DNA of 10,034 nt from Candidatus Altarchaeales archaeon (GTDB taxonomy: Archaea > Altiarchaeota > Altiarchaeia > IMC4 > QMZM01): assembly GCA_003663045.1 (NCBI GenBank), contig QMZG01000034.1, forward strand, positions 1-10,034, read 5' to 3'. This document shows, in pieces, positions 1-6,034 of the stretch (position 1 is its first letter; every line of letters starts with the position of its first letter). The notes beneath the pieces were generated by a model. That model searched no databases, was not told the origin of the DNA, and saw only the letters and a list, made by a program, of their open reading frames with translations. A program made the translations under genes and the position numbers.

Positions 1-53
1 CGCAAGCGTTGTTTTATAATCCGCCTACGTTCTTTAATCGATAGGTTGCTCAT
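1..53 (-). CDS. Partial gene start at left edge, possible transposase-like HTH
   Basis: Only the first 17 codons are in the window, starting at an ATG on the minus strand at 53. The peptide is rich in basic residues (SIKERRRIIKQRL), which resembles the first helix of the helix-turn-helix found at the N-terminus of several transposase families. An AGGTGG ribosome binding site lies 5 bases before the ATG (59-64), and a TATA-like TTTAAATT sits about 35 bases upstream (86-93). These signals support a real start. Codon choice (CGT, CGG, CGC for Arg) differs from the AGA/AGG habit of the other genes, which suits foreign origin but rests on very few codons. The product cannot be assigned firmly; a DNA-binding regulator is equally possible. 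Confidence 0.4.
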   Translation of the reverse strand, partial: MSNLSIKERRRIIKQRL

Positions 54-119
54 TCTATCCACCTGAAACACATTACTATTGTACCAATTTAAAGGTGTTA
101 GGCATGTGGGTGGATAGAA
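53..119. repeat. 11-bp inverted repeat beside edge gene start
   Basis: TTCTATCCACC at 53-63 is repeated in inverted orientation as GGTGGATAGAA at 109-119, separated by 45 bases. The left arm overlaps the ribosome binding site of the edge gene. A second short pair, GGTGTT (94-99) and AACACC (118-123), is nested with the right arm. The arrangement could be the terminal region of an insertion sequence or an mRNA structure. The other end lies outside the window. Confidence 0.5.
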
Positions 120-121
120 CA

Positions 122-155
122 CCATAATATTAATTCTTCCATGATATTAATTCTT
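122..155. repeat. Two tandem 17-bp repeats
   Basis: CCATAATATTAATTCTT at 122-138 is followed directly by CCATGATATTAATTCTT at 139-155, with one difference (A126/G143). It lies between the possible element end and the tRNA promoter. A slippage duplication is the simplest explanation; a target-site duplication would need the element's other end. Confidence 0.7.
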
Positions 156-170
156 GAATCTATTATATTA

Positions 171-178
171 TTTAAATA
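171..178 (+). promoter_or_regulatory. TATA box of tRNA-Lys
   Basis: TTTAAATA lies 27-34 bases before the first base of the tRNA, the expected distance for an archaeal TATA box that starts transcription just upstream of the mature 5' end. There is no competing reading frame here. Confidence 0.6.
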
Positions 179-204
179 TCCCCTACCATATTTTTACTCA
201 TCTT

Positions 205-311
205 GGGCCCGTAGCTCAGTTTGGTAGAGCACTCGGCTTTTATGTCTGAGGGTCGTTTCCTTCAGAAACGAAGCAACCGAGTGGTCGCGGGTTCGAAGCC
301 CGTCGGGCCCA
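205..311 (+). tRNA. tRNA-Lys(UUU) with a 33-nt intron
   Basis: The acceptor stem GGGCCCG (205-211) pairs with CGGGCCC (304-310), and A311 is the discriminator. D-arm GCTC/GAGC, anticodon stem CTCGG (232-236)/CCGAG (277-281), and T-arm GCGGG/CCCGT with loop TTCGAAG are all present. The anticodon is TTT (239-241), read as lysine. The loop is interrupted by an intron at 243-275, between positions 37 and 38. CCA is not encoded and must be added after transcription. The precursor forms a standard splicing structure (see the intron entry). The gene is convergent with the CitG-like operon. Confidence 0.95.
243..275 (+). other. tRNA intron with bulge-helix-bulge
   Basis: Beside the anticodon stem, CTTT (237-240) pairs with GAAG (270-273; one G-U) to give the 4-bp central helix. 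The two three-base bulges are TAT (241-243) and CAA (274-276). Cutting after the second base of each bulge releases 243-275 and rejoins A37 to A38, as the archaeal splicing endonuclease does. Inside the intron, CTGAGGG (246-252) pairs with CCTTCAG (259-265). An alternative TCGTTT/AAACGA pairing (253-258/266-271) would compete with this fold. Confidence 0.88.
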
Positions 312-355
312 TGATGGAAAGAAAGAATTGAATTTGCAAGGAAAATTCAAAAGTA

Positions 356-378
356 GGTTTAATAATTTTTAATAAACC
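356..378 (-). terminator. Possible terminator hairpin of the aIF1A-CitG operon
   Basis: GGTTTA (356-361) pairs with TAAACC (373-378), extended by a few A-T pairs across a mismatch. The hairpin overlaps the stop codon of the CitG-like gene, and a short T run (TTTT) follows on the minus strand. Archaeal terminators are often just T-rich, so this is a weak call. Confidence 0.3.
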
Positions 379-1243
379 ACAACATTAAAATTGCAGCAAC
401 CATGTCAGCGGTAGTTCCGGGATTTAAAGAATTTTCATCAGTTCTGAGTTCTCTATCAAATTCCTCCGTGGAAATTTTTCCTTTCAGAACCTCTTCTGCT
501 TTCTCTGAGATCTCTTTTGCTTTCAATATCCCAACTTTTTTTGCAATAAATGTATCTGGATATTTAGAGAGTAATAGAAGATACACCCAGAGAATTGCTT
601 CTCTTATATTCTTTTTTTCATTATAAAATTTTTCAAGGTTTGGAATTCCAACCTCAAAGATGATCTTCATCCCATTTGTCAGTTCCTCGGCAATCCTATC
701 TCTTTTAGTAGAGACCTCCATCAATTCATGAAATGAAATATCTTTTTTTATCAATTTTCTGATACCACCAACACTTGCTATTTCAATTGCTTTATAAAAA
801 TTCCTTGAATCATCAACTGTTGATCCCTCAATGATCTTTCTTATGTTTTTTCTCAATTCATTAAATCTGGGTCTCTGAGGAATACACATTCCAGCTGCCG
901 ACGCAATTGGGATCATAAGCATAAGTGTTCCGAGATGTGTATTTCCACCCGAATGAGATTTTTTTACATCAGAAACCCCCTCAAAGATAAGTCTCCCGAT
1001 CCCTATCTCGCTAATTGAGATTTCGCCTTTTCCAGCTTTATAACCATTCAAGGTTGCCTCTTCTATTGTATGGGCGATAGCAATAGAACCTGCGAGAAAA
1101 TCCTCATACCTTGTATCAGAAAAATCATGTGTTGGGGTCACATTTCCGGGCTTTTCAGTGCTTACCTCAAGAACTGCAGCTAATTGTGCTGCATTTGTTA
1201 TCTGCTCTATTCTATTTTTTGTTTCTTTATCTATCCCTACCAT
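359..1243 (-). CDS. CitG-like triphosphoribosyl-dephospho-CoA synthase family protein
   Basis: The 294-residue protein matches the ATP:dephospho-CoA triphosphoribosyltransferase family (CitG/MdcB; PF01874). Visible motifs are LEVSTEKPGNVTPTHDF (25-41), HSGGNTHLGTLML (97-109) and a C-terminal NPGTTADMVAA (about 274-284). In bacteria CitG makes the prosthetic-group precursor of citrate or malonate lyase from ATP and dephospho-CoA. No lyase genes lie here, so the archaeal substrate is unknown; from memory, CitG-like genes also occur in tetrahydromethanopterin gene clusters of methylotrophs. The ATG lies one base after the TGA of the DUF371 gene, so the two are probably translationally coupled. 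It is the last gene of the minus-strand run. Family membership is clear, the exact reaction is not. Confidence 0.85.
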   Translation of the reverse strand: MVGIDKETKNRIEQITNAAQLAAVLEVSTEKPGNVTPTHDFSDTRYEDFLAGSIAIAHTIEEATLNGYKAGKGEISISEIGIGRLIFEGVSDVKKSHSGGNTHLGTLMLMIPIASAAGMCIPQRPRFNELRKNIRKIIEGSTVDDSRNFYKAIEIASVGGIRKLIKKDISFHELMEVSTKRDRIAEELTNGMKIIFEVGIPNLEKFYNEKKNIREAILWVYLLLLSKYPDTFIAKKVGILKAKEISEKAEEVLKGKISTEEFDRELRTDENSLNPGTTADMVAAILMLWFIKNY

Positions 1244-1244
1244 C

Positions 1245-1664
1245 TCATGACTTTATTATTAATTCAATCTCAACATCATTACATTTCTTTAATTTTTCTA
1301 CAAATTTTCTGTTCAGGTCATAGGATGCTTTATCAGCTTTTATTGCCAATGTCCTGTCGCATATGAAATTGCTCTTTCTTATCACCATCTCATCTGGATT
1401 TTTGAATGTCAGGTTGGGATGACCATATGCAATTAATATCTCTTCAGAATCTGAACAGGTCAATTTTATCTTCAATTTTGTGTTTTCATTTCTTAATCTC
1501 TCTTTGAATTCATTTGAGAGGTCTGGCATTCCCCTGTCCGCTGAAACGGCAATTATGCAGTCACCTCTCTGTGTTAAATGCTTTTCCCTGGTTATCTCTA
1601 TGGTTGTTCTGTGTCTGGCGGTGATATTTTCATGACCCTTTGCTTTTATTTTTTCTATTAACAT
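1245..1664 (-). CDS. DUF371 family protein
   Basis: A 139-residue soluble protein with no signal peptide or membrane segment. GHENITARHRTTIEIT (10-25) and TQRGDCIIAVSADRG (31-45) match the archaeal DUF371 family (PF04027), and the length is near full for it. No biochemical function is known to me. The conserved His, Asp and Cys residues in these two motifs could form an active or metal-binding site, which is inference. It lies 9 bases after the RIO1 kinase gene, with a weak GAGATAGG ribosome site in that gap, and one base before the CitG-like gene. This places it in a translation and ribosome-maturation operon. Convergent evolution of such an arrangement is possible, so operon context alone does not prove a shared role. 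Confidence 0.85.
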   Translation of the reverse strand: MLIEKIKAKGHENITARHRTTIEITREKHLTQRGDCIIAVSADRGMPDLSNEFKERLRNENTKLKIKLTCSDSEEILIAYGHPNLTFKNPDEMVIRKSNFICDRTLAIKADKASYDLNRKFVEKLKKCNDVEIELIIKS

Positions 1665-1673
1665 CCTATCTCT

Positions 1674-2375
1674 TTATTTTTTAATGGATTTGAGTGTCTC
1701 CTCTTCATCTTTTTCAATCCCAAATTTCCTGAAATAATTCAGGATATTCCTGATGTCCCTTTGTAAAAGCTCTTCCGCCAATGGATGATCTAAGAGAACG
1801 CCCATGGAGAAATCTATCAGATATGGTTGCTTCCAATTCAGTACATTATACTCACTCAGATCACCATGAATCAATCCAAGTGAGTACATTTCCCTGATGT
1901 ATTTTAAAATTTTTTCTAGATATCCCTCTGGATCATCCGGTGGTAGATCTTTCATTCTCGGTGCTGGGATTCCATTTTTTCCTATGAAACTCATAACTAG
2001 GATATTTTTCTCAACCGCTATGGGAACGGGACAGTTTATTTTTCTGTAAACCTTGCTTAGATTCTGAAATTCCTTTTGTACCCAGCAGTAGATCAGTTGT
2101 CTTCTGTTTCTCCACCCATGAAAGCGATGATCCCCCTTTATGTATCTGTCCATGGTCTTAAAGTCGGAGGTTTCTATAGAATAGATCTTTATTGCTACTT
2201 CCTTCTTTCCCAGTAAGCCGTGATAAACATTGGACTCCTTTCCCGTAGAAATAATACCCCTCATCTCATTCAGGTATCCTTTCTTTAACAATTTATACAA
2301 AGACATCAATGTGGATTTATCAAAAACACCTTCAGAGATCTTCCTGAGTTCATATTCTGTTTGCTTTTTATCCAT
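1674..2375 (-). CDS. rio1: RIO1-type serine/threonine protein kinase
   Basis: The 233-residue protein has the RIO kinase core: nucleotide-binding loop STGKESNVY (43-51), lysine K63 in VAIKIY, catalytic loop HGDLSEYN (170-177) with D172 and N177, and metal-binding LIDFS with D188. The tail DHPLAEELLQRDIRNILNYF (196-215) is typical of RIO1 and distinguishes it from RIO2, which carries an N-terminal winged helix absent here. RIO1 acts as an ATPase/kinase in late small-subunit ribosome maturation. It follows aIF1A by 37 bases, the common archaeal order. The KH-domain gene (Dim2/Krr1-like) that often follows is replaced by DUF371. No clear ribosome binding site precedes the ATG. Confidence 0.93.
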   Translation of the reverse strand: MDKKQTEYELRKISEGVFDKSTLMSLYKLLKKGYLNEMRGIISTGKESNVYHGLLGKKEVAIKIYSIETSDFKTMDRYIKGDHRFHGWRNRRQLIYCWVQKEFQNLSKVYRKINCPVPIAVEKNILVMSFIGKNGIPAPRMKDLPPDDPEGYLEKILKYIREMYSLGLIHGDLSEYNVLNWKQPYLIDFSMGVLLDHPLAEELLQRDIRNILNYFRKFGIEKDEEETLKSIKK

Positions 2376-2412
2376 TGGTATAGAATTAGAATTAGAGAAT
2401 TTATCCTGATTT

Positions 2413-2760
2413 TTAGATTTCTTCCAAACCCTTTAGGAATCCTTTTCTCTCCAGCCAATCTGCCTGTTGAGGGGTGTATCTATAGAGGATGTCCGCCCTT
2501 TCATTGCTCTGAACCTTCCATGGTTCAACTAAGACTATATTACCCTCCTTGATCCAGATCCTTCGACGAATCTTTCCCGGGATTCTACATAGACGAGTAT
2601 TACCGTCAGTACAACGAACGTACATCCTTCTATCCCCGAGCAATTGTTCTACCTCACCCAGAACCTGACCACTTTTGGGGATTCTCACCCTCACGATTTG
2701 TTCTCCGGTATCACCCCCTCTACCCTTTTTTGTATTTCGCCTCTTGCCCTTGTAAACCAT
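2413..2760 (-). CDS. eif1A: Translation initiation factor aIF1A
   Basis: The 115-residue protein matches aIF1A/eIF1A. It has a basic N-terminal tail (KGKRRNTKKGRGG, 4-16), an S1-like OB fold from about 22 to 83 containing VRCTDGNTRLCRIPGK (48-63) and RIWIKEGNIVLVEPW (67-81), then a short helical C-terminus. It binds the A site of the small subunit and promotes scanning-independent start selection with aIF1 and aIF2. It is the first gene of the minus-strand run aIF1A-RIO1-DUF371-CitG. No Shine-Dalgarno site is visible; the start codon sits in a perfect 13-bp tandem duplication, described separately. Its promoter must lie in the 78-base gap shared with hisI. Confidence 0.96.
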   Translation of the reverse strand: MVYKGKRRNTKKGRGGDTGEQIVRVRIPKSGQVLGEVEQLLGDRRMYVRCTDGNTRLCRIPGKIRRRIWIKEGNIVLVEPWKVQSNERADILYRYTPQQADWLERKGFLKGLEEI

Positions 2761-2783
2761 TTTAATTATCCATTTTAATTATC
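2758..2783 (-). repeat. 13-bp tandem duplication covering the aIF1A start
   Basis: On the minus strand GATAATTAAAATG occurs twice in a row (2783-2771 and 2770-2758). The second copy ends with the aIF1A start codon; the first ends with an upstream ATG in another frame that opens a three-codon frame (Met-Asp-Asn-stop). Confidence 0.85.
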
Positions 2784-2789
2784 TCGCTA

Positions 2790-2814
2790 TCTAATCTATA
2801 TTCGTCTAATCTAT
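2790..2814. repeat. 10-bp direct repeat in the aIF1A/hisI gap
   Basis: TCTAATCTAT occurs at 2790-2799 and 2805-2814, a 15-base period, in the divergent promoter region. TATATT (2797-2802), overlapping the first copy, is a possible TATA box for hisI. The repeats could be a regulator site or chance in AT-rich DNA. Confidence 0.5.
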
Positions 2815-2838
2815 TATTATTAAATTGAAGGTAAAAAG

Positions 2839-3213
2839 ATGGAATTCCCTTGGGATATCTTAAAGTTTAGAAATATCGATGGAATCCCGGACCTGGTTTT
2901 GGCAATAGCTCAGGATGCAGATACTGGGGAGGTACTGATGATCGCGTTTACTAACAGAGAGGGGATCAAAAGGTCTTTAGAGACTGGAAATGTGCATTAC
3001 TTCTCCACTAGTAGAAAAAAACTGTGGCTGAAGGGCGAAACTTCGGGACATTTTCAGAGAATTAGAGAGATTTACGTAGATTGTGATGGGGACGCAATAC
3101 TATTCAAGGTAGAACAAGTGGGTGCGGCATGTCATAAAGGCTATAGATCCTGTTTTTATAGAAAATTTCAGGACAATAAGATCAATATTGTTGGTAAAAA
3201 AATTTCAAGCTAG
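2839..3213 (+). CDS. hisI: Phosphoribosyl-AMP cyclohydrolase HisI
   Basis: The 124-residue protein matches HisI, which opens the adenine ring of phosphoribosyl-AMP in the third step of histidine synthesis. Visible motifs are SRKKLWLKGETSGH (58-71), the metal-binding DCDGDAIL (81-88) and ACHKGYRSCFYR (97-108). Cys82, Cys98 and Cys105 have the spacing of the family's zinc ligands, and Asp81, Asp83 and Asp85 fit the magnesium site. It is the stand-alone form, without the HisE domain found fused in many bacteria. A GAAGGT ribosome site (2827-2832) lies 6 bases before the ATG. No other his gene is in the window, so the pathway genes are scattered. Its TAG overlaps the opposing ATPase stop. Confidence 0.96.
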   Translation: MEFPWDILKFRNIDGIPDLVLAIAQDADTGEVLMIAFTNREGIKRSLETGNVHYFSTSRKKLWLKGETSGHFQRIREIYVDCDGDAILFKVEQVGAACHKGYRSCFYRKFQDNKINIVGKKISS

Positions 3214-4739
3214 GACTTAGGCATTACTTTAACGCCCGCAAATTCCTCTTTTATTTCTTTATCAAGCTCGAACCTGGATATCACTGCACTGGGATTCATA
3301 TGATACTCCTGAAATATGTCAACTACCTTTTTATTGTCTCTTATATTGTTCTTCACCATGTATTCCAGAACCTTTTCACGAATATAAATCTCTGAATTCA
3401 ATTGCTTCTTTGAAATCCCGGTTCTTTCTGCTATCTTTTCTTTTAGTAATATGGGATAATCGGTTCTGGAAATCTTATCTGTTTCTTTATCCCAGAGATA
3501 TATGTCACCCAATTGGACAACATTCTTCTCTATTCCAGCAACCTCAGATACCTGAGTTACTCTCCTCGCAATACCCTTTTCCTTAGAATAAAAACGATTA
3601 GTTACAACAATTAAATCAAGGAGTCTGAACATTCTAATCGGGAGATTCATGGGCTCATCCATCAGCCTTATGGTAGCTTCTCTGGCATTATTAGCATGAA
3701 TAGTCCCCATGGATCCATTTAATCCGATATTCATAGCAATAAATAATGTCTCTGCTTCTACCCCTCTAACCTCACCAACTAAGACACGATCGGGTCTCAT
3801 CCTCAATGCATTCTCTAGTAAGGTGGGCATATCCAATTTAGTAGCCTTTTTCTCCAAGACCGAGGGATGTGCCTCTAAAGCAACCCAATTTTCCAAGAAA
3901 TCAAAATTCAATTCTAATGTATCCTCAACCGTAATTATTCTTTCGCTCCTTGGAATAAACATTGCCAAGGCATTAAGCAGGGTAGTTTTACCACTTCCAG
4001 AACCCCCAGCGATTAGTATGTCACATGGGTGTATCCCAAAGCCTTCTAAACACACCCAGAGAAATGCTGCCAGATCGGTAGTTATAGTATTTAATGTTAT
4101 AAGGTCAATAATGTTGTAGGGAATCCTCTTAAACTTTCTGATAGTGACAGATGGTCCATGTGGTGCTGCCGGTGAAATTGCAGCATTAGCTCTACTGCCA
4201 TCTGGTAGGTGAGCATCCAATAATGGTGCTTCTCTAGTTATTTCTCTTCCAGCATATCTTGAGATCCAATCTATCAATTCATTTAACGATTTCATTGTGT
4301 TATATTCAATATTTGTAGCACACATACCATGTCTTCTATGAAATACAAATACGGGAAGCTCTATACCATTGATCATAATTTCCTCAAGGTCATCATCCCT
4401 CATCAGTGGTCCTATCCTACCATATCCCAGGAAGAGATCGTCCATGATTTTAGTAATAAGCCTTTCTGAATTCTCCAATGTAATACCCTCCCTTTCTAAT
4501 TGTACCTCCAGATATTGTCTCAAAAATTCCTCTTTTTCAAAAGATGTCTTGAAGTCCTCTATCTTCTTCATGATATCCCTGTAATCTGGCAGTATCCTCT
4601 TGGGATCCTTTAGTAGTGACATCTCCTCATCGGTGAACTCTACTGGCATCACAATATACAGGGGGATGGGGCTTTCTGGTGTTTTAATAATCTTGACATC
4701 TCCATAGGCATCTAATACCTTTGGTTCCATTTTATACAT
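3210..4739 (-). CDS. Archaeal type IV pilus/secretion ATPase (GspE/TadA/ArlI superfamily)
   Basis: The 509-residue cytoplasmic ATPase belongs to the family that powers archaeal pili and archaella. Visible parts are an N-terminal domain with DDLEEIMING (116-125) and LPDGSRANAAI (178-188), Walker A GGSGSGKT (245-252), Asp box VEDTLEL (271-277), Walker B PDRVLVGEVRG (316-326) and His box GSMGTIHANNAREA (342-355). The C-terminal extension from about 405 (IYLWDKETDKISRT) is typical of archaeal members. A membrane platform protein (ArlJ/TadC-like), pilins or archaellins would normally be neighbours; none is seen. The start at 4739 fits a leaderless transcript from the TATA box at 4760-4767; Met4 is an alternative. 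The specific machine it serves is unknown. Confidence 0.93.
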   Translation of the reverse strand: MYKMEPKVLDAYGDVKIIKTPESPIPLYIVMPVEFTDEEMSLLKDPKRILPDYRDIMKKIEDFKTSFEKEEFLRQYLEVQLEREGITLENSERLITKIMDDLFLGYGRIGPLMRDDDLEEIMINGIELPVFVFHRRHGMCATNIEYNTMKSLNELIDWISRYAGREITREAPLLDAHLPDGSRANAAISPAAPHGPSVTIRKFKRIPYNIIDLITLNTITTDLAAFLWVCLEGFGIHPCDILIAGGSGSGKTTLLNALAMFIPRSERIITVEDTLELNFDFLENWVALEAHPSVLEKKATKLDMPTLLENALRMRPDRVLVGEVRGVEAETLFIAMNIGLNGSMGTIHANNAREATIRLMDEPMNLPIRMFRLLDLIVVTNRFYSKEKGIARRVTQVSEVAGIEKNVVQLGDIYLWDKETDKISRTDYPILLKEKIAERTGISKKQLNSEIYIREKVLEYMVKNNIRDNKKVVDIFQEYHMNPSAVISRFELDKEIKEEFAGVKVMPKS

Positions 4740-4759
4740 AAGAAATTAGATTAAACAAG

Positions 4760-4767
4760 TATATAAA
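4760..4767 (-). promoter_or_regulatory. TATA box, leaderless promoter of the secretion ATPase
   Basis: On the minus strand TTTATATA is centred about 24-25 bases before the ATPase start codon at 4739, so transcription should begin at or beside the ATG. It lies wholly in the 33-base gap after the TYW1-like gene, so the ATPase can be expressed without that gene. Confidence 0.65.
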
Positions 4768-4772
4768 CTTAA

Positions 4773-5687
4773 TTATCTCCCAGATAATAGAACTACCCTG
4801 CTATCCTCCTTGAAATCCTTTATACTGTATCCCAGATAACTGGATAAATTCTCTGAAAATTCCCGAACCTCTGCGAAGGATGGCATATTTCCCAGAGAGA
4901 GCCTCTTTCTGGAACCGCCAATAAACATATATGCCTTTACCTCTACAAAATCTGGTTCTGCCCTTTGAACTAATCTTGCATATCCTTCCTCAGATAGCAT
5001 ATTAAGTCCCTTTATTGCAGTAATCCTTATAACCTTCCTCGTCTCAAGAGATGGAAAAATTACGATGGTCTCATTTATTTTCTTCCAATTTTCTGAGAGG
5101 ATGGGGTTGCAAATTCTGTTGTATATTTTTTCATTTGGGGCATCCAATGAGAGATACAGTTGTGTAGGTAAATTTTCCAGTTTCTCTAATCTCTCAGGTA
5201 ATGTTCCATTAGTCACCAGAAAGGTGGTGAATTTCCTTTTGTTAAATTCACCAATTAACTCACCTATTTTAGGATATATGGTGGGCTCCCCAGACAGAGA
5301 TATTGCTACCTGATTCGGATCTTGGGCCTCCTTGAATTTTGTCTTATTTATTCTCTCTGGGATTCCTCCATATCCCGAAAGAAGTTTCCTCTGAGCCTCT
5401 ATGGCTTCATTAATAATATCCTCTGGTTCATCAAATTCATCCAATTTCGTTCCCAGAGTCTGTTCTATATTCCTCCAGCAGAATATGCATTTTTGAGTGC
5501 ACCAGGCAACCGCAGGGGTCATCTGTAAACAGCGATGACTTTCTATGCCATAGAACTTCTGCTTATAACAGAATCCCTCATCGAGTATGCTCCTCTTAGT
5601 CCAATGACAGAGCTTTACCGCGCTATGTCTCCCCACTATCTTGTAGTGTTGCTTCTCCAGAATCTTTTTAAACTCTGTAGGGATCAT
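4773..5687 (-). CDS. taw1: tRNA 4-demethylwyosine synthase (TYW1/Taw1), radical SAM
   Basis: The 304-residue protein matches archaeal TYW1, which condenses pyruvate carbons onto N1-methylguanosine-37 of tRNA-Phe to form the tricyclic 4-demethylwyosine. The radical-SAM motif CTQKCIFC gives Cys63, Cys67 and Cys70. Cys27 (KLCHW), Cys40 (GFCYK) and Cys53 (HRCLQ) have exactly the spacing of the ligands of the second iron-sulfur cluster in the Methanocaldococcus enzyme. Lys42 in YKQK corresponds to the lysine proposed to hold pyruvate. SLSGEPTIYP (129-138) is the SAM-binding GE-type motif. Like other archaeal forms it lacks the flavodoxin domain of the eukaryotic enzyme. It is divergent from the PRC-barrel gene and upstream of the ATPase, with no evident functional link to either. 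Confidence 0.95.
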   Translation of the reverse strand: MIPTEFKKILEKQHYKIVGRHSAVKLCHWTKRSILDEGFCYKQKFYGIESHRCLQMTPAVAWCTQKCIFCWRNIEQTLGTKLDEFDEPEDIINEAIEAQRKLLSGYGGIPERINKTKFKEAQDPNQVAISLSGEPTIYPKIGELIGEFNKRKFTTFLVTNGTLPERLEKLENLPTQLYLSLDAPNEKIYNRICNPILSENWKKINETIVIFPSLETRKVIRITAIKGLNMLSEEGYARLVQRAEPDFVEVKAYMFIGGSRKRLSLGNMPSFAEVREFSENLSSYLGYSIKDFKEDSRVVLLSGR

Positions 5688-5724
5688 CTTCTATGTTTTT
5701 ATTTATCTATTTATCCTCTATTTT

Positions 5725-5738
5725 CCTTATTTTTAAGG
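5725..5738. repeat. Short hairpin in the TYW1/PRC intergenic region
   Basis: CCTTA and TAAGG flank a TTTT loop. On the minus strand the same bases form an A/T-rich TATA-like element about 43 bases before the TYW1 start, so they may be that gene's promoter rather than a structure. Confidence 0.4.
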
Positions 5739-5743
5739 ATAGG

Positions 5744-5752
5744 TTTTTAATA
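5744..5752 (+). promoter_or_regulatory. TATA box of the PRC-barrel gene
   Basis: TTTTTAATA is centred about 41 bases before the ATG, giving a short leader of roughly 15 bases that would just include the strong AGGTGG ribosome site at 5779-5784. Confidence 0.5.
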
Positions 5753-5788
5753 AATAGAATATAGAGAATATAGAATCAAGGTGGTAAA

Positions 5789-6034
5789 ATGGTTACATAT
5801 ATCATTGCAAGGCAATTGGGTGGTAAGCCCGTCATCACCGTAAGTGGTGAGGAACTGGGGAGGGTAGATGATGTAATAATAGATGAGCAAACCGGGAAAT
5901 TCATTTCAGTTATAGTAGAACCCGTATCTTCTGAGATACCTCGCGTTTCGTATCCAAAGGACAAGGATGGTAATTTGATTATCCCATACGACTCCGTGAA
6001 TGCTATCAGCAAGGTAGTTGTGGTGAAGGATTAG
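5789..6034 (+). CDS. PRC-barrel domain protein
   Basis: The 81-residue protein is a single PRC-barrel domain. The pattern ARQLGGKPVITVSGEELG, then RVDDVIIDEQTGKFISVIVEP, and a closing IPYDSVNAISKVVVVKD is the family's beta-barrel signature. In archaea small PRC-barrel proteins are numerous; some (CdpB-type) bind SepF in cell division, while others have been linked to RNA processing. Nothing in the neighbourhood selects one of these roles. AGGTGG (5779-5784) lies 4 bases before the ATG, the strongest ribosome site among the complete genes here. The gene is alone on its strand; its TAG at 6032-6034 is followed in another frame by an open coding-like tail (see the entry at 6033). Confidence 0.9.
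   Translation: MVTYIIARQLGGKPVITVSGEELGRVDDVIIDEQTGKFISVIVEPVSSEIPRVSYPKDKDGNLIIPYDSVNAISKVVVVKD

Noticed and set aside
253..271. TCGTTT/AAACGA hairpin as a terminator
   Set aside because: It lies within the tRNA intron, has no T run after it, and the surrounding bases complete a full tRNA fold.
3709..4119. A 136-codon open frame on the plus strand opposite the secretion ATPase
   Set aside because: It lies wholly within the conserved ATPase core including Walker A and B on the other strand, and its translation is Ser/Pro-rich with no family resemblance.
5776..6012. A 78-codon minus-strand frame opposite the PRC-barrel gene
   Set aside because: The plus-strand frame has a strong ribosome site and a clear PRC-barrel pattern; the reverse frame is its mirror image without a family match.
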